Assembly (NCBI RefSeq): GCF_037076465.1 | Contig: NZ_AP028908.1 | Location: forward strand, 2,542,001-2,606,000 | From: Pectobacterium araliae | Lineage (GTDB): Bacteria > Pseudomonadota > Gammaproteobacteria > Enterobacterales > Enterobacteriaceae | Reading direction: 5' to 3' | DNA length: 64,000 bases | In this document: positions 1-9,782 of the stretch, one piece after another | How positions within the stretch are numbered: the first letter of the stretch is position 1 | Layout: each line of letters opens with the position of its first letter | Notes under the pieces: generated by a model | The model's input: only the letters and a program-made list of their open reading frames with translations | What the model was told of the DNA's origin: nothing | The model's database searches: none | Program-made: the position numbers and the translations under genes

Positions 1-570
1 AAGTGCGTCGAGAGCCAGTGGCACATCCCCTACCAACTGCGGAAAATGATGCGGATGGAACAGCAGGTCAACGCCCCGCTCCGCCAGTGGCGACGCCTGA
101 AAGTGCAGCTCCTGTAGCGTCGAAAATTCAAAAAAACCGATACCGATATCCACCGAATGTGCATTCAGCGCTTCCAGCAATTGATCCGCACTGAACAGCG
201 AGATCTGGAAATCCAACTGCGGATAAATCTTGTTCACCGCGGCCAGCAGGCTCGACAGCGCGATACTGCTTTGTGGCACCGCACCGATACGCAATACCCC
301 GCTTACACCACGTTTCAGCGACGCGACCTCCAATTTTAATCCCTGATAAACCGAAACGATCTCACGCGCCCAGGCCAGCACGCGTTCACCTTCAGCGGTG
401 AAGCCTTCAAAGTTGTTACCCCGATTGATTAACGCCAGATCCAGCTCTCGCTCCAGATTTTTCAACCGCATGGAAAGCGTCGGCTGGCTGACAAAACTGG
501 CTTCCGCAGCCCGGCCAAAGTGGCGTTCCTTCTCCAAATTGCATAGGTATTGCAGCTGTTTAATATCCAT
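1..570 (-). CDS. LysR-family transcriptional regulator (partial, C-terminus beyond window)
   Basis: The 190 visible codons encode the N-terminal part of a LysR-type regulator; the reading frame is open at base 1, so roughly the last third is outside the window. Residues 1-60 form the winged helix-turn-helix, recognisable from MDIKQLQYLCNLEKE and a recognition-helix region FVSQPTLSMRLKNLE. From about residue 88 (GVSGVLRIGAVPQSS) the periplasmic-binding-like effector domain begins. The only suitable start is the ATG at 570. It is divergent from the YdeP-type molybdoenzyme at 741, so it may regulate that gene; this is inference from position. The effector is unknown. Confidence 0.88.
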   Translation of the reverse strand, partial: MDIKQLQYLCNLEKERHFGRAAEASFVSQPTLSMRLKNLERELDLALINRGNNFEGFTAEGERVLAWAREIVSVYQGLKLEVASLKRGVSGVLRIGAVPQSSIALSSLLAAVNKIYPQLDFQISLFSADQLLEALNAHSVDIGIGFFEFSTLQELHFQASPLAERGVDLLFHPHHFPQLVGDVPLALDAL

Positions 571-740
571 CGCCAGACTCTGTAGTGGGTAAGCCCTGAG
601 TATACTCCGATAAATAGCCTCTATCCCACCATAGCCGCATTTGATTAGACGGGATCACCGACGGCACCTAAACTTCCCTCAAGAGCAAATATTTAAAATT
701 TTGTTCACATAAAAAAAACATTATCACCTGCGGAACGTCT

Positions 741-3053
741 ATGAAATTCAAACCATCCATCAAGCCATACCGCAACGCGGCTGGCGGCTGGGGCTCATTG
801 GAAGCCACCACGCGTTTTGTCCTCGACAGTAAGCAAGCGCTGAAAAATATCCGAAATTTGTTGCGGGTCAATAAATCGAAAGGATTTGACTGCCCCGGCT
901 GTGCCTGGGGTGATGACAACAGCAGTACCTTCAGTTTCTGTGAAAACGGCGCAAAAGCGGTCAGTTGGGAAGCGACGCGCAAAGCGGTCGATCTGGATTT
1001 TTTCGCCGCGCATAGCGTCACAACGTTACGCCAGCAAAGCAACTATTTCCTTGAGTATCAGGGGCGCTTAACCCGCCCGATGCGCTATGATCGCGCCAGC
1101 GATCGCTATGTTCCCATCGATTGGGATGCCGCTTTTTCGCTGATCGCTCACCATATCAGTAAGATGGCACATCCCAATCAGGTCGAGCTTTATACGTCCG
1201 GCCGTGCCAGCAATGAAGCGTCTTATCTGTATCAGCTTTTTGGCCGCATGCTAGGCACCAACAATTTTCCCGACTGCTCGAATATGTGTCATGAAGCCAG
1301 CGGAACCGGTCTGAAGCAAAGCATCGGCGTCGGTAAAGGGACTATCCGTCTGGATGATTTCGAACACGCTGACGCGATTTTCGTTTTTGGTCAGAACCCC
1401 GGCACCAATCACCCGCGCATGCTGCACAGCCTGCGCCATGCCGCCGATCGCGGTGCGCACATCGTTTCATTTAATACGCTACGCGAGCGCGGTCTGGAAC
1501 GCTTTGCCAATCCGCAGAACCCGTTGGAACTGCTTACGCCGCTGTCCGGCACCATTAGCGAAACTTACCTGCAACCCAATCTGGGCGGCGATATGGCTGC
1601 CGTGCGCGGCATGGTGAAAGCCCTGCTGGAAACGCATCGCCAGCGTCTGTCTGCCGGAGAAACGGGATTATTCGATCAGGCTTTCCTATCCACGCATACC
1701 CAGCAGGTGGACGACTATCTTGCTGTGGTTGATGCCACAAGCTGGCAGAAAATCGAACAACAGTCCGGCCTGAGCGAAGCGCAATTGCGCTATGTGGCGG
1801 CGATTTATCAGCAGTCGCCGCGTGTGATTTGCACCTGGGCGATGGGAATTACCCAACATAAGCATTCCGTCGCCACCGTGCGCGAAATCGTGAACCTGCA
1901 ACTGCTGTTTGGGCAGTTGGGAAAACCGGGCGCGGGGCTATGTCCGGTGCGCGGTCATAGTAATGTGCAGGGTAACCGCACCATGGGGATCGATGAGAAG
2001 CCGACAGCCGCATTTCTCGATCGTCTGGCCGCGCATTATGATTTCACTCCACCTTACGCCGCAGGTCACAACACGGTAGAAGCACTGGAAGCCATGCTGC
2101 GCGATGAGGTTAAGGTGTTAATTGCACTGGGGGGGAACCTCGCCGCCGCCGCACCGGATTCGGCACGCACTGAAGAAGCACTGAGCCGTTGCGATCTGAC
2201 CGTACACATCAGCACCAAGCTCAACCGCAGCCATCTGGTTACTGGCAAGGTTGATGCGTTGATTCTGCCAACGCTCGGTCGTACCGATCTCGATATGCAA
2301 GCCAGCGGTGCACAGTTCATTACCGTTGAAGACTCTTTCAGTATGGTGCACGCGTCGCAGGGTGTCGGGCAGCCGCTTTCGCCGTTGCAGCGCTCGGAAA
2401 CCGCGATTGTTTGCGGTATTGCCAATGCGGTGCTCGGCAATGAGAAGCTCGACTGGCTGGCGCTGGCGGACGATTATTCTCGCATCCGCGACCATATTGC
2501 CGCCACCCTTCCCGGCTTTACCGATTTCAATGCCAATTGCGATCTGCCAGGCGGATTCTATCTCGGCAATGCCGCTGCCGAATTGCGGTTTAATACCTTA
2601 AATGGGAAAGCGCAATTTAGCCATGCCTCGCTGCCCGATACGCTGTTCCCGCAGTTGCAAGGCAGCGACGTGCCCTTTACGCTGCAAACGCTGCGTTCAC
2701 ACGATCAGTACAACACCACGATTTATGGACTGGATGACCGCTATCGCGGCGTGTATGGTCAGCGAGAAGTGCTGTTTATGCACCCAGATGACATCGCCGA
2801 TCTGGGGCTGAAAGATGGCGATCTCGTTGATATCGAAACGCTGTGGAACGACGGCATTAGCCGCATCGTCAACGGTTTCAAACTGGTGAGCTACGCGATT
2901 CCACGCGGTAATCTGGCCGCTTATTATCCGGAAACCAACCCGCTGGTGCCGCTGTCCAGCTTTGGGGATGAAACACACACGCCGACGTCTAAATCGGTGC
3001 CAGTTAGCGTGCGACGCAGTACGCAAGCGGAGTCTCTGCTGCGCATCGCCTAA
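741..3053 (+). CDS. ydeP: FdhF/YdeP-family molybdopterin oxidoreductase
   Basis: A 770-residue protein of the molybdopterin (bis-MGD) oxidoreductase superfamily, closest to E. coli YdeP (about 760 residues). A CxxC pair lies at residues 51 and 54 (FDCPGCAWGD), followed by molybdopterin-binding segments such as TSGRASNEASYLYQLFGR and CSNMCHEASGTGLK, and a C-terminal MopB-binding domain (LFMHPDDIADLGLKDGDLVDI). There is no Tat signal, so it should be cytoplasmic. In E. coli the protein contributes to acid resistance, but its substrate is not known, and formate dehydrogenase activity should not be assumed. A strong hairpin at 3081-3119 ends the transcript. It is single and divergent from the LysR gene. 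Confidence 0.9.
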   Translation: MKFKPSIKPYRNAAGGWGSLEATTRFVLDSKQALKNIRNLLRVNKSKGFDCPGCAWGDDNSSTFSFCENGAKAVSWEATRKAVDLDFFAAHSVTTLRQQSNYFLEYQGRLTRPMRYDRASDRYVPIDWDAAFSLIAHHISKMAHPNQVELYTSGRASNEASYLYQLFGRMLGTNNFPDCSNMCHEASGTGLKQSIGVGKGTIRLDDFEHADAIFVFGQNPGTNHPRMLHSLRHAADRGAHIVSFNTLRERGLERFANPQNPLELLTPLSGTISETYLQPNLGGDMAAVRGMVKALLETHRQRLSAGETGLFDQAFLSTHTQQVDDYLAVVDATSWQKIEQQSGLSEAQLRYVAAIYQQSPRVICTWAMGITQHKHSVATVREIVNLQLLFGQLGKPGAGLCPVRGHSNVQGNRTMGIDEKPTAAFLDRLAAHYDFTPPYAAGHNTVEALEAMLRDEVKVLIALGGNLAAAAPDSARTEEALSRCDLTVHISTKLNRSHLVTGKVDALILPTLGRTDLDMQASGAQFITVEDSFSMVHASQGVGQPLSPLQRSETAIVCGIANAVLGNEKLDWLALADDYSRIRDHIAATLPGFTDFNANCDLPGGFYLGNAAAELRFNTLNGKAQFSHASLPDTLFPQLQGSDVPFTLQTLRSHDQYNTTIYGLDDRYRGVYGQREVLFMHPDDIADLGLKDGDLVDIETLWNDGISRIVNGFKLVSYAIPRGNLAAYYPETNPLVPLSSFGDETHTPTSKSVPVSVRRSTQAESLLRIA

Positions 3054-3080
3054 GCGTGCGGTAAATAACACCGTAAGTTC

Positions 3081-3124
3081 CCCTGTCGTGTTGCGAAATC
3101 AATGCCGCATACGACAGGGTTCTT
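3081..3124 (+). terminator. Rho-independent terminator after ydeP
   Basis: CCCTGTCGT (3081-3089) pairs with ACGACAGGG (3111-3119), followed by TTCTT. It lies 28 bases after the ydeP stop codon. Confidence 0.75.
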
Positions 3125-3277
3125 ATTCAAATCAGCATTGACTTTACTCGGATTTATTCGCGCTTTCACCGCCGTTACGCAACCACGCCAGCCCCGATTA
3201 TTCTTGCCGCCAGCACCTGATTCGAGTAAAACTGTGAACTGCTAATTAAGCCACTCACAATCGTATTTCTGGACGCT

Positions 3278-5212
3278 ATGTTTCAAGATAATCCGCTGCT
3301 TGCACAGCTAAAACAGCAACTTCACTCTCAGACACCGCGTGTTGAAGGGGTCGTCAAAGGCACCGATAAAGGATTCGGCTTTCTTGAAGCTGACGGACAA
3401 AAAAGCTATTTCATTCCCCCTCCACAGATGAAAAAAGTGATGCACGGTGACCGGATTACCGCCACCCTGCATACGGAAAAAGATCGGGAAATTGTCGAGC
3501 CAGAAACGCTGCTCGAACCCTTCCTCACCCGATTTGTTGGACGCATCCATAAAAAAGATGACCGTTTATCCATTACGCCTGACCATCCGCTGCTGAAAGA
3601 TGCCATCCCTTGCCGCGCCGCGCGTGATGTCACGCACGACTTTCAGGAAGGCGATTGGGCGGTAGCTGAAATGCGCCGTCACCCGTTAAAAGGCGACCGT
3701 GGCTTCCATGCCGAACTGACACAGTACATCACCACAGGCGATGACCCGCTGGTACCGTGGTGGGTGACATTGTCACGCCATAATCTGGAGCGCTCAGCAC
3801 CAGAGATTGAAACCACGGAACGCCATGACGGCGAACTGGTCCGTGAAGATCTGACGGCGCTGAACTTTGTCACTATCGATAGCGCCAGCACTGAAGATAT
3901 GGACGATGCGCTATATGTGCAGGACAATAGTGATGGTTCACTGCAATTAACTATCGCCATCGCCGATCCAACCGCGTATGTGGATGCGGGCAGCGAGTTG
4001 GATAACATTGCACGCCAGCGCGCCTTCACCAACTATTTGCCCGGCTTTAACATCCCGATGCTGCCGCGTGCGCTGTCTGACGATATCTGTTCCCTACTCC
4101 CGAACGAGCGTCGCCCTGTCCTCGTTTGCCGCGTGACGATTGCCGCCGATGGTGCGCTGAGTGATGACATTCACTTTTTTGCCGCCTGGATCGAATCGAA
4201 AGCCAAATTGGCGTATGACAACGTCTCTGACTGGCTGGAAAATCAAGGCGAATGGCAGCCACAAAGCGAGGCCATTGCTGAACAAATCCGTTTGCTGCAC
4301 CGCCTCTGTCTGGCACGCAGCGAATGGCGTACTACCCACGCGCTGGTGTTTAAAGATCGCCCAGATTATCGCTTCCTGCTGGGTGAAAAAGGCGACGTCC
4401 TGGATATCGTGGTTGAACACCGCCGTATCGCCAACCGTATCGTTGAAGAATCCATGATTGCCGCCAACGTCTGTGCAGCCATTGTGCTGCGCGATAAACT
4501 GGGCTTTGGCATCTATAACGTGCATAACGGTTTCGATCCCGCCTCGGTTGAACAAGCCGTTGCCGTACTGGACACACATGGCGTTCAGGCTGATGCGCCG
4601 ACGTTGCTGACACTGGAAGGTTTCTGTACGCTGCGCCGCGAGTTGGATGCCCAGCCGACGCAGTTCCTGGATAGCCGTATCCGCCGCTTCCAGTCTTTCG
4701 CAGAAGTGAGTACCACGCCGGGACCACATTTTGGTCTGGGGCTGGAAGCCTATGCCACTTGGACATCTCCGATCCGTAAGTACGGCGATATGGTGAACCA
4801 CCGTTTGTTGAAAGCGGTTATCACCGGACAGGCGGCAGAAAAACCACAAGATGACATCACGGTACAGCTAGCCGAACGTCGTCGCCTTAACCGTATGGCA
4901 GAGCGTGATGTCGGCGACTGGCTGTACGCTCGCTACCTCAAAGATAAAGCCGGCACGGATGTGCGTTTCAACGCTGAAATCATAGATGTCACACGCGGCG
5001 GCCTGCGCGTTCGCCTGCTGGATAACGGCGCGGTAGCGTTTATCCCGTCCTCCTTTATCCACGCGGTACGTGATGAGTTGGTGTGCAGCCAGGAATTGGG
5101 CACCCTCTCGGTGAAAGGCGACGTGGTTTATCGTCAAGGAGATACGCTGGACGTCGTCATTGCTGAAGTGCGCCTGGAAACCCGTAGCATCGTGGCAAAA
5201 CCTGCCGCGTAA
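3278..5212 (+). CDS. rnb: Exoribonuclease II
   Basis: RNase II, a processive 3'-to-5' hydrolytic exoribonuclease that degrades single-stranded mRNA. Its 644 residues equal the E. coli length. An N-terminal cold-shock/OB region ([22 protein letters not shown], split here as residues 27-48) precedes the RNB catalytic domain, whose metal-binding aspartates D201, D207, D209 and D210 lie in [15 protein letters not shown]-terminal S1 domain follows from about residue 560. The ATG at 3278 starts the conserved [15 protein letters not shown]. It is monocistronic, between ydeP and an aldo/keto reductase fragment. Confidence 0.97.
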   Translation: MFQDNPLLAQLKQQLHSQTPRVEGVVKGTDKGFGFLEADGQKSYFIPPPQMKKVMHGDRITATLHTEKDREIVEPETLLEPFLTRFVGRIHKKDDRLSITPDHPLLKDAIPCRAARDVTHDFQEGDWAVAEMRRHPLKGDRGFHAELTQYITTGDDPLVPWWVTLSRHNLERSAPEIETTERHDGELVREDLTALNFVTIDSASTEDMDDALYVQDNSDGSLQLTIAIADPTAYVDAGSELDNIARQRAFTNYLPGFNIPMLPRALSDDICSLLPNERRPVLVCRVTIAADGALSDDIHFFAAWIESKAKLAYDNVSDWLENQGEWQPQSEAIAEQIRLLHRLCLARSEWRTTHALVFKDRPDYRFLLGEKGDVLDIVVEHRRIANRIVEESMIAANVCAAIVLRDKLGFGIYNVHNGFDPASVEQAVAVLDTHGVQADAPTLLTLEGFCTLRRELDAQPTQFLDSRIRRFQSFAEVSTTPGPHFGLGLEAYATWTSPIRKYGDMVNHRLLKAVITGQAAEKPQDDITVQLAERRRLNRMAERDVGDWLYARYLKDKAGTDVRFNAEIIDVTRGGLRVRLLDNGAVAFIPSSFIHAVRDELVCSQELGTLSVKGDVVYRQGDTLDVVIAEVRLETRSIVAKPAA

Positions 5213-5242
5213 TTAAGCCATATCGCTGCAATACAGCATCTC

Positions 5243-5275
5243 CGCGCGGGCGTTCACAGCGAACCAACCCGCGCG
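5243..5275 (+). terminator. GC-rich hairpin after rnb
   Basis: CGCGCGGG (5243-5250) pairs with CCCGCGCG (5268-5275). No U-tract follows, so intrinsic termination is uncertain; the hairpin may instead protect the 3' end. Confidence 0.4.
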
Positions 5276-5289
5276 TCATCAGCGTTTAA

Positions 5290-5700
5290 TTGCAGTTCAG
5301 CATCATGCATACAGGCATGATTGATGCAGGCTTTAACGTCAATATGACGAACCCGGCATCGGTGAATCACGATGGTGCGATTCTGGAATACAGTCGTCTG
5401 AATTCGATGACCATTCAAGCCTGGTCACCTTTCCAATACGGCTTTTTTGACGGCGTTTTTCTCGACAATGAAAAATTCCCCAAGCTAAATGCCACGATTG
5501 ATCACCTCGCCGAGCAACATAACGTCACCAACACCGCGATTGCCACCGCATGGATCTTGCGTCATCCTGCCGCCATGCAGGTGATTATCGGCACCATGAG
5601 CCCGGAACGTATCCGTGACATCGCGGCGGCGTCTACCCTGTCACTCAGCCGTGAAGAGTGGTACAAGATTTACCGCGCAGCCGGGAACGTTCTGCCTTAA
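5290..5700 (+). pseudogene. C-terminal fragment of a YdhF-type aldo/keto reductase
   Basis: The frame encodes 136 residues that match only the last part of NADPH-dependent aldo/keto reductases of the YdhF type (about 298 residues), for example QFSIMHTGMIDAGFNVNMTN, IQAWSPFQYG and the late helix VIIGTMSPERIRD. The N-terminal barrel half with the catalytic Tyr, Lys and His is absent, and the 78 bases between rnb and this frame contain no remnant of it. The first usable start is TTG at 5290 and no convincing ribosome-binding site precedes it. It is read as a deletion remnant. In E. coli an intact ydhF lies near slyA, elsewhere relative to rnb. Confidence 0.8.
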
Positions 5701-5921
5701 GCTCCTCGGCTCTGTCATCCTCTGAATCTCTCCCGGCAGGGCCTCTTATTGTTACCGCGCCAGCACGTTAACCCTTGTTCACCTTTTAAATTTATTTACA
5801 TAAATTCACGTTTGCTCACATTTTCTCATCCATTCGCTTCTATTCGTCAACAAACCCACTATTGTTAAATTGCATTAACACTCGCGCTATACCCTTTCTG
5901 AATAACGAAGGAGCCGTTGTT

Positions 5922-7985
5922 ATGAGTAACGTAAAGAGCATTGTGATCTGGCTGCTGGTCGGACTGGCGGGCGCCTTTTCGTTCGCTACGCTGGCGCTAA
6001 GCCGCGGTGAGCATGTCAATGCGGTGTGGTTGGTTATCGCCGCCGTATCGTGTTACAGCATTGCCTATCGCTTTTACAGTCTGTTCATCGCCAAAAAAGT
6101 GTTTGAGCTCGACGATCGCCGACTGACACCGGCGGAACGTCATAACGACGGTCTGGATTACGTCCCCACCAATAAATGGGTCCTGTTCGGCCACCACTTC
6201 GCCGCCATCGCCGGGGCTGGCCCGCTGGTTGGGCCAATTCTCGCCGCCCAGATGGGCTTCCTACCCGGTACGATCTGGATTCTGGTTGGCGTGATGCTGG
6301 CGGGTGCCGTACAGGACTTTCTGGTGCTGTTTATCTCCACCCGCCGGGACGGTCGTTCTCTGGGTGAGATGGCAAAACAGGAGCTGGGTACGTTCGCGGG
6401 TATTATCACGATGCTCGGTGCGCTGGGCGTGATGATCATCATTCTTTCAGCACTGGCGCTGGTCGTGGTGAAAGCGCTGGCGGAGAGCCCGTGGGGGTTG
6501 TTCTCAATTGCCGCCACCATCCCCATCGCGCTCTTTATGGGCGTTTACATGCGCTTTTTACGGCCAGGTAAAATCGCTGAAGTATCGATTATCGGCTTTG
6601 TGCTGATGATGCTGGCGATTGTCTACGGCGGTAATATCGCCGCACACCCCTACTGGGGGCCGTTCTTCACGCTGAAAGGAACATCACTCACCTGGGTTCT
6701 GGTCATTTACGGCTTCGTCGCCTCTGTTCTGCCCGTCTGGTTGCTGCTAGCACCGCGTGATTATCTCTCTACGTTCCTGAAAATCGGCGTTATTGTCGGA
6801 CTGGCCTTCGGTATCGTGTTTGCGATGCCGGAAATGAAAATGCCCGCCGTCTCTCGGTTTATTGACGGTAGTGGCCCGGTTTTCTCCGGTTCCTTGTTCC
6901 CCTTCCTGTTTATTACCATCGCCTGCGGTGCGATTTCGGGTTTCCATGCGCTGGTTTCCAGCGGCACCACACCAAAACTGGTTGAACGTGAAAGCCATAT
7001 CCGCTTCATCGGCTATGGTGCCATGCTGATGGAATCCTTTGTCGCCATCATGGCGTTGATTTGTGCCTCGGTTATCGAACCGGGTGTCTACTTTGCCATG
7101 AACTCACCCGCCGCCTTGATCGGCACCACGGTCGAGAGCGCCTCGTTAGCCATTAATAGCTGGGGGTTTGTGATTACCCCACAGGAATTGAGTGCGATTG
7201 CCAATGACGTCGGCGAAGCCTCCATTCTTTCCCGTGCCGGTGGCGCGCCGACCTTCGCGGTGGGCATGGCTTATATCATCACCGAAATTTTTAACAGCCG
7301 GGCGATTATGGCGTTCTGGTATCACTTCGCGATTCTGTTTGAAGCGCTATTCATTCTGACTGCCGTTGACGCCGGGACGCGCGCCTGTCGCTTCATGGTG
7401 CAGGATCTGGTCGGTATTGCGATTCCCAGATTAGAGAACAGCCATTCCTGGCTGGGGAATCTGGCCGGTACAACCGTTGCCGTTTCAAGTTGGGGGTTCT
7501 TCGTCTATCAGGGCGTGATCGACCCGCTGGGCGGTATCAATACACTCTGGCCGCTATTCGGTATCGGTAACCAAATGTTGGCAGCAATGGCGCTGATTCT
7601 CGGCACCGTAGTGTTGTTTAAGATGAAGAAGCAGCGCTATGCATGGGTGACAGTCGTCCCTACCGTCTGGCTGTTTATTACATCGATGACGGCGGGTTGG
7701 CAGAAAATCTTCCATGAAAAACCGAGTATCGGCTTTCTGGCTCAGGCGAAACGCTTCGCGGCAGGCATTGAACAGAACACGCTGATCGCACCAGCCAAAT
7801 CGATTAAAGACATGGAAACCATCGTCTTCAGTAACCAGATCAACGCCGCGCTGTGTGGGTTCTTCATGCTAGTGGCGGTAACAATGCTGGTTTCCGCTTT
7901 CTTCGTTATTCGTCGTGCAATCAACAGCAATGTGCCAACGGCAAAAGAAACGCCGATTGTCTTACGAGACAGCGCTCGGCCTTAA
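5922..7985 (+). CDS. CstA/BtsT-family carbon starvation / pyruvate-peptide transporter
   Basis: A 687-residue inner-membrane protein of the CstA family with many hydrophobic helices. Members take up peptides (CstA) or pyruvate by proton symport (BtsT/YjiY). Family blocks are obvious: RHNDGLDYVPTNKWVLFGHH, AIAGAGPLVGPILAAQMG, VLPVWLLLAPRDYLSTFL and DPLGGINTLWPLFGIGNQM. Several internal stretches look nearer to BtsT (VVKALAESPWG) than to CstA, so no symbol is assigned. An in-frame ATG at 5862 gives a longer reading, but the ATG at 5922 has AAGGAG eight bases upstream and begins the conserved MSNVKSIVIWLLVG. The small YbdD/YjiX partner often found downstream is missing. A terminator follows at 8008. 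Confidence 0.9.
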   Translation: MSNVKSIVIWLLVGLAGAFSFATLALSRGEHVNAVWLVIAAVSCYSIAYRFYSLFIAKKVFELDDRRLTPAERHNDGLDYVPTNKWVLFGHHFAAIAGAGPLVGPILAAQMGFLPGTIWILVGVMLAGAVQDFLVLFISTRRDGRSLGEMAKQELGTFAGIITMLGALGVMIIILSALALVVVKALAESPWGLFSIAATIPIALFMGVYMRFLRPGKIAEVSIIGFVLMMLAIVYGGNIAAHPYWGPFFTLKGTSLTWVLVIYGFVASVLPVWLLLAPRDYLSTFLKIGVIVGLAFGIVFAMPEMKMPAVSRFIDGSGPVFSGSLFPFLFITIACGAISGFHALVSSGTTPKLVERESHIRFIGYGAMLMESFVAIMALICASVIEPGVYFAMNSPAALIGTTVESASLAINSWGFVITPQELSAIANDVGEASILSRAGGAPTFAVGMAYIITEIFNSRAIMAFWYHFAILFEALFILTAVDAGTRACRFMVQDLVGIAIPRLENSHSWLGNLAGTTVAVSSWGFFVYQGVIDPLGGINTLWPLFGIGNQMLAAMALILGTVVLFKMKKQRYAWVTVVPTVWLFITSMTAGWQKIFHEKPSIGFLAQAKRFAAGIEQNTLIAPAKSIKDMETIVFSNQINAALCGFFMLVAVTMLVSAFFVIRRAINSNVPTAKETPIVLRDSARP

Positions 7986-8007
7986 ATGGCATCGGCGCAT
8001 ATTCTTC

Positions 8008-8036
8008 AATCCCTCCCGCGTGGAGGGATTTTTTTA
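8008..8036 (+). terminator. Rho-independent terminator after the CstA-family gene
   Basis: AATCCCTCC (8008-8016) pairs with GGAGGGATT (8022-8030), and a run of T follows. A classical intrinsic terminator. Confidence 0.9.
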
Positions 8037-8106
8037 CGTAAAGATACAGCTTTTTAGGGAATTCGCGCGGAACTCGTGCAGTTCAGGAGCGACAGCACGT
8101 GGCTCA

Positions 8107-8131
8107 AACGACGCAACTCCGTTGCGTCGTT
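8107..8131 (-). terminator. Hairpin downstream of araD
   Basis: An 11-bp perfect stem, AACGACGCAAC (8107-8117) with GTTGCGTCGTT (8121-8131), and a three-base loop lie 30 bases past the araD stop codon. Read on the minus strand it ends in TTT, so it is a plausible araD terminator. Confidence 0.6.
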
Positions 8132-8160
8132 CATGTTAAGCGGAGGTGTACAACGGTGAT

Positions 8161-8856
8161 TTACTGCCCGTAATAGGCGTTCTTACCGTGCTTACGTAAG
8201 TAGTGTTTATCCAACAGTGTTTGCTGCATCTCGCCCAACTGAGGCGTTAACTGGCGCGAGAAAATGCCCATGTAGGCAAGTTCTTCCAGAACCACAGCGT
8301 TGTGCACCGCGTTATCAGCATCTTTTCCCCATGCAAAAGGGCCGTGCGAATTAACCAATACAGCGGGGACATCTACCGGAGAAATGCCGCGCTGGCGGAA
8401 AGTTTCAACGATCACCGTTCCCGTATCCCACTCATAGCGGCCATTGATTTCTTCGTCCGTCATCAAACGTGTACAGGGAATGGGACCATAAAAGTAGTCA
8501 GCGTGCGTGGTTCCCCAAGCGGGGATATCTTTACCGGCTTGCGCCCAGATCGTGGCATGGCGAGAATGGGTATGCACAATACCGCCGATATCGGCAAACT
8601 CCAGATACAGCACACGGTGAGTATCGGTATCTGACGATGGCTTCTTCGTCCCCTCCACCACTTTGCCACTTTCCAGCTCAACGACCACCATGTCTTCCAG
8701 CGTCATGGCGGAATACTCCACGCCGGAAGGTTTGATCACCATCAGGTCGCGCTGCCGATCTACCGCGCTGACATTTCCCCAGGTAAACGTCACCAGATTG
8801 TGCTTCGGTAAGGCCAAATTGGCTTCCAGCACCTGTCTTTTTAGCGTTTCTAACAT
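8161..8856 (-). CDS. araD: L-ribulose-5-phosphate 4-epimerase
   Basis: AraD, a zinc-dependent class II aldolase-fold enzyme that converts L-ribulose 5-phosphate to D-xylulose 5-phosphate in L-arabinose catabolism. Its 231 residues equal the E. coli length. Metal-site histidines are seen in [14 protein letters not shown] (about residues 92-105) and SHGPFAWG (about 171), and the substrate region TWGNVSAVD is intact. The C-terminus [18 protein letters not shown] is typical. No araB or araA is adjacent, so it is transcribed alone here. The upstream region holds two copies of GCTATGGG. It could be confused with UlaF/SgbE epimerases, but the match to AraD is stronger. Confidence 0.92.
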   Translation of the reverse strand: MLETLKRQVLEANLALPKHNLVTFTWGNVSAVDRQRDLMVIKPSGVEYSAMTLEDMVVVELESGKVVEGTKKPSSDTDTHRVLYLEFADIGGIVHTHSRHATIWAQAGKDIPAWGTTHADYFYGPIPCTRLMTDEEINGRYEWDTGTVIVETFRQRGISPVDVPAVLVNSHGPFAWGKDADNAVHNAVVLEELAYMGIFSRQLTPQLGEMQQTLLDKHYLRKHGKNAYYGQ

Positions 8857-9188
8857 ATCAGCCCCCCTCGGTGCGATGACACCATTTTCGCGGTCAGGAG
8901 AATTCGTCGCTATGGGCTAAATCGCTAAAGACCTAGCGGTGTTCTGCTATGGGAAAAAGAAAGAGACACGCCACAGAGTTGTGCAAAAAACAACCAAACT
9001 TATCAATTATTGCTATCGTTAAAGTAACACTGGGGAATTAGGAGTTTTTACCTGTTGCCGTTTTTTCCGATGATTATACTTGTCATCACGCGGTAAAAGG
9101 CTCTTTTTCTTTATTTAATACCGTAAAAAGTACATTGTTCGATATTTCCTCACAAGAAACGTGAGACTAAGAGCAGAAGGGGAATAAA
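8857..9188. promoter_or_regulatory. araD/osmB divergent intergenic region
   Basis: These 332 bases separate the divergent araD and osmB genes and must hold both promoters. Two exact copies of GCTATGGG lie at 8909-8916 and 8946-8953, 37 bases apart, on the araD side. Read on the minus strand they resemble the end of an AraC half-site, but the match is partial. No gene is visible. Confidence 0.4.
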
Positions 9189-9404
9189 ATGAAATTAAAC
9201 AAACGTTTTGCGACGGCCGCTCTGGCAATTACGCTTGCTGTTACACTCGCGGGCTGTTCAAACATGTCCAAACGTGACCGCAATACCGCGATTGGTGCTG
9301 GTGCTGGTGCCGTAGGTGGCGCTATCTTAACGGATGGCGGAACATTAGGAACGCTAGGCGGTGCGGCTATCGGCGGGCTGATTGGCCGTCAGGTCGATAA
9401 ATAA
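9189..9404 (+). CDS. osmB: Osmotically inducible lipoprotein B
   Basis: A 71-residue outer-membrane lipoprotein. The signal peptide ends in the lipobox LAGC, which puts the lipidated cysteine at residue 23. The mature part is a glycine-zipper segment (TAIGAGAGAVGGAILTDGG) with the family signature SKRDRN. In E. coli osmB is induced by osmotic stress, stationary phase and the Rcs system; its exact role is unclear. AGAAGGGG just before the ATG serves as ribosome-binding site. It is convergent with yciH and shares its terminator region. Confidence 0.95.
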   Translation: MKLNKRFATAALAITLAVTLAGCSNMSKRDRNTAIGAGAGAVGGAILTDGGTLGTLGGAAIGGLIGRQVDK

Positions 9405-9414
9405 CATATTTATC

Positions 9415-9447
9415 GCAGCAGGTTCACGGGAGTAAACCTGCTGCTTT
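9415..9447. terminator. Bidirectional terminator between osmB and yciH
   Basis: A 10-bp stem, GCAGCAGGTT (9415-9424) with AACCTGCTGC (9435-9444), then TTT on the plus strand. It lies between convergent genes, six bases from the yciH stop codon. Confidence 0.75.
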
Positions 9448-9452
9448 CATAC

Positions 9453-9782
9453 TTAACCGCCAGCCAGCTTGACCTTCATCCCTTTTGCTTCCAGAAGCTG
9501 TTTTAGCAGGTCACGCTTATCTCCCTGGATTTCGATCACGCCGTCTTTTACCGATCCGCCGCAGCCGCATTTTTTCTTCAATTCAGCCGCCAACTTATCC
9601 AGCGCAGCATCATCGAGATCGAGACCGCTAATCAGGCATACACCCTTTCCTTTGCGCCCACTTGTTTGGCGCTGGATACGCACGATGCCATCACCTTTTG
9701 GCCGAACCACCTTTTCTTCTTCCTGCGTAATGCGTCCCGTTTCCGTGGAATAAACCAGTTGACTGTTCTTATCATGGTTCAT
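9453..9782 (-). CDS. yciH: SUI1/eIF1-like translation factor YciH
   Basis: A 109-residue protein of the SUI1 (eIF1) family. The SUI1 core is visible from about residue 30: [20 protein letters not shown], followed by [20 protein letters not shown] and [10 protein letters not shown]. In E. coli YciH has been linked to initiation fidelity in vitro and to translation inhibition in stress; it is not essential. Its start overlaps the pyrF stop by four bases (ATGA), so the two are translationally coupled in one operon. Confidence 0.95.
   Translation of the reverse strand: MNHDKNSQLVYSTETGRITQEEEKVVRPKGDGIVRIQRQTSGRKGKGVCLISGLDLDDAALDKLAAELKKKCGCGGSVKDGVIEIQGDKRDLLKQLLEAKGMKVKLAGG

Noticed and set aside
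4094..4849. A 251-codon open frame antisense to rnb
   Set aside because: It is a shadow of the strongly conserved RNase II gene.
5780..5920. A CRP site before the CstA-family gene
   Set aside because: TGTGAGCAAACGTGAA on the reverse strand fits only one half of the consensus.
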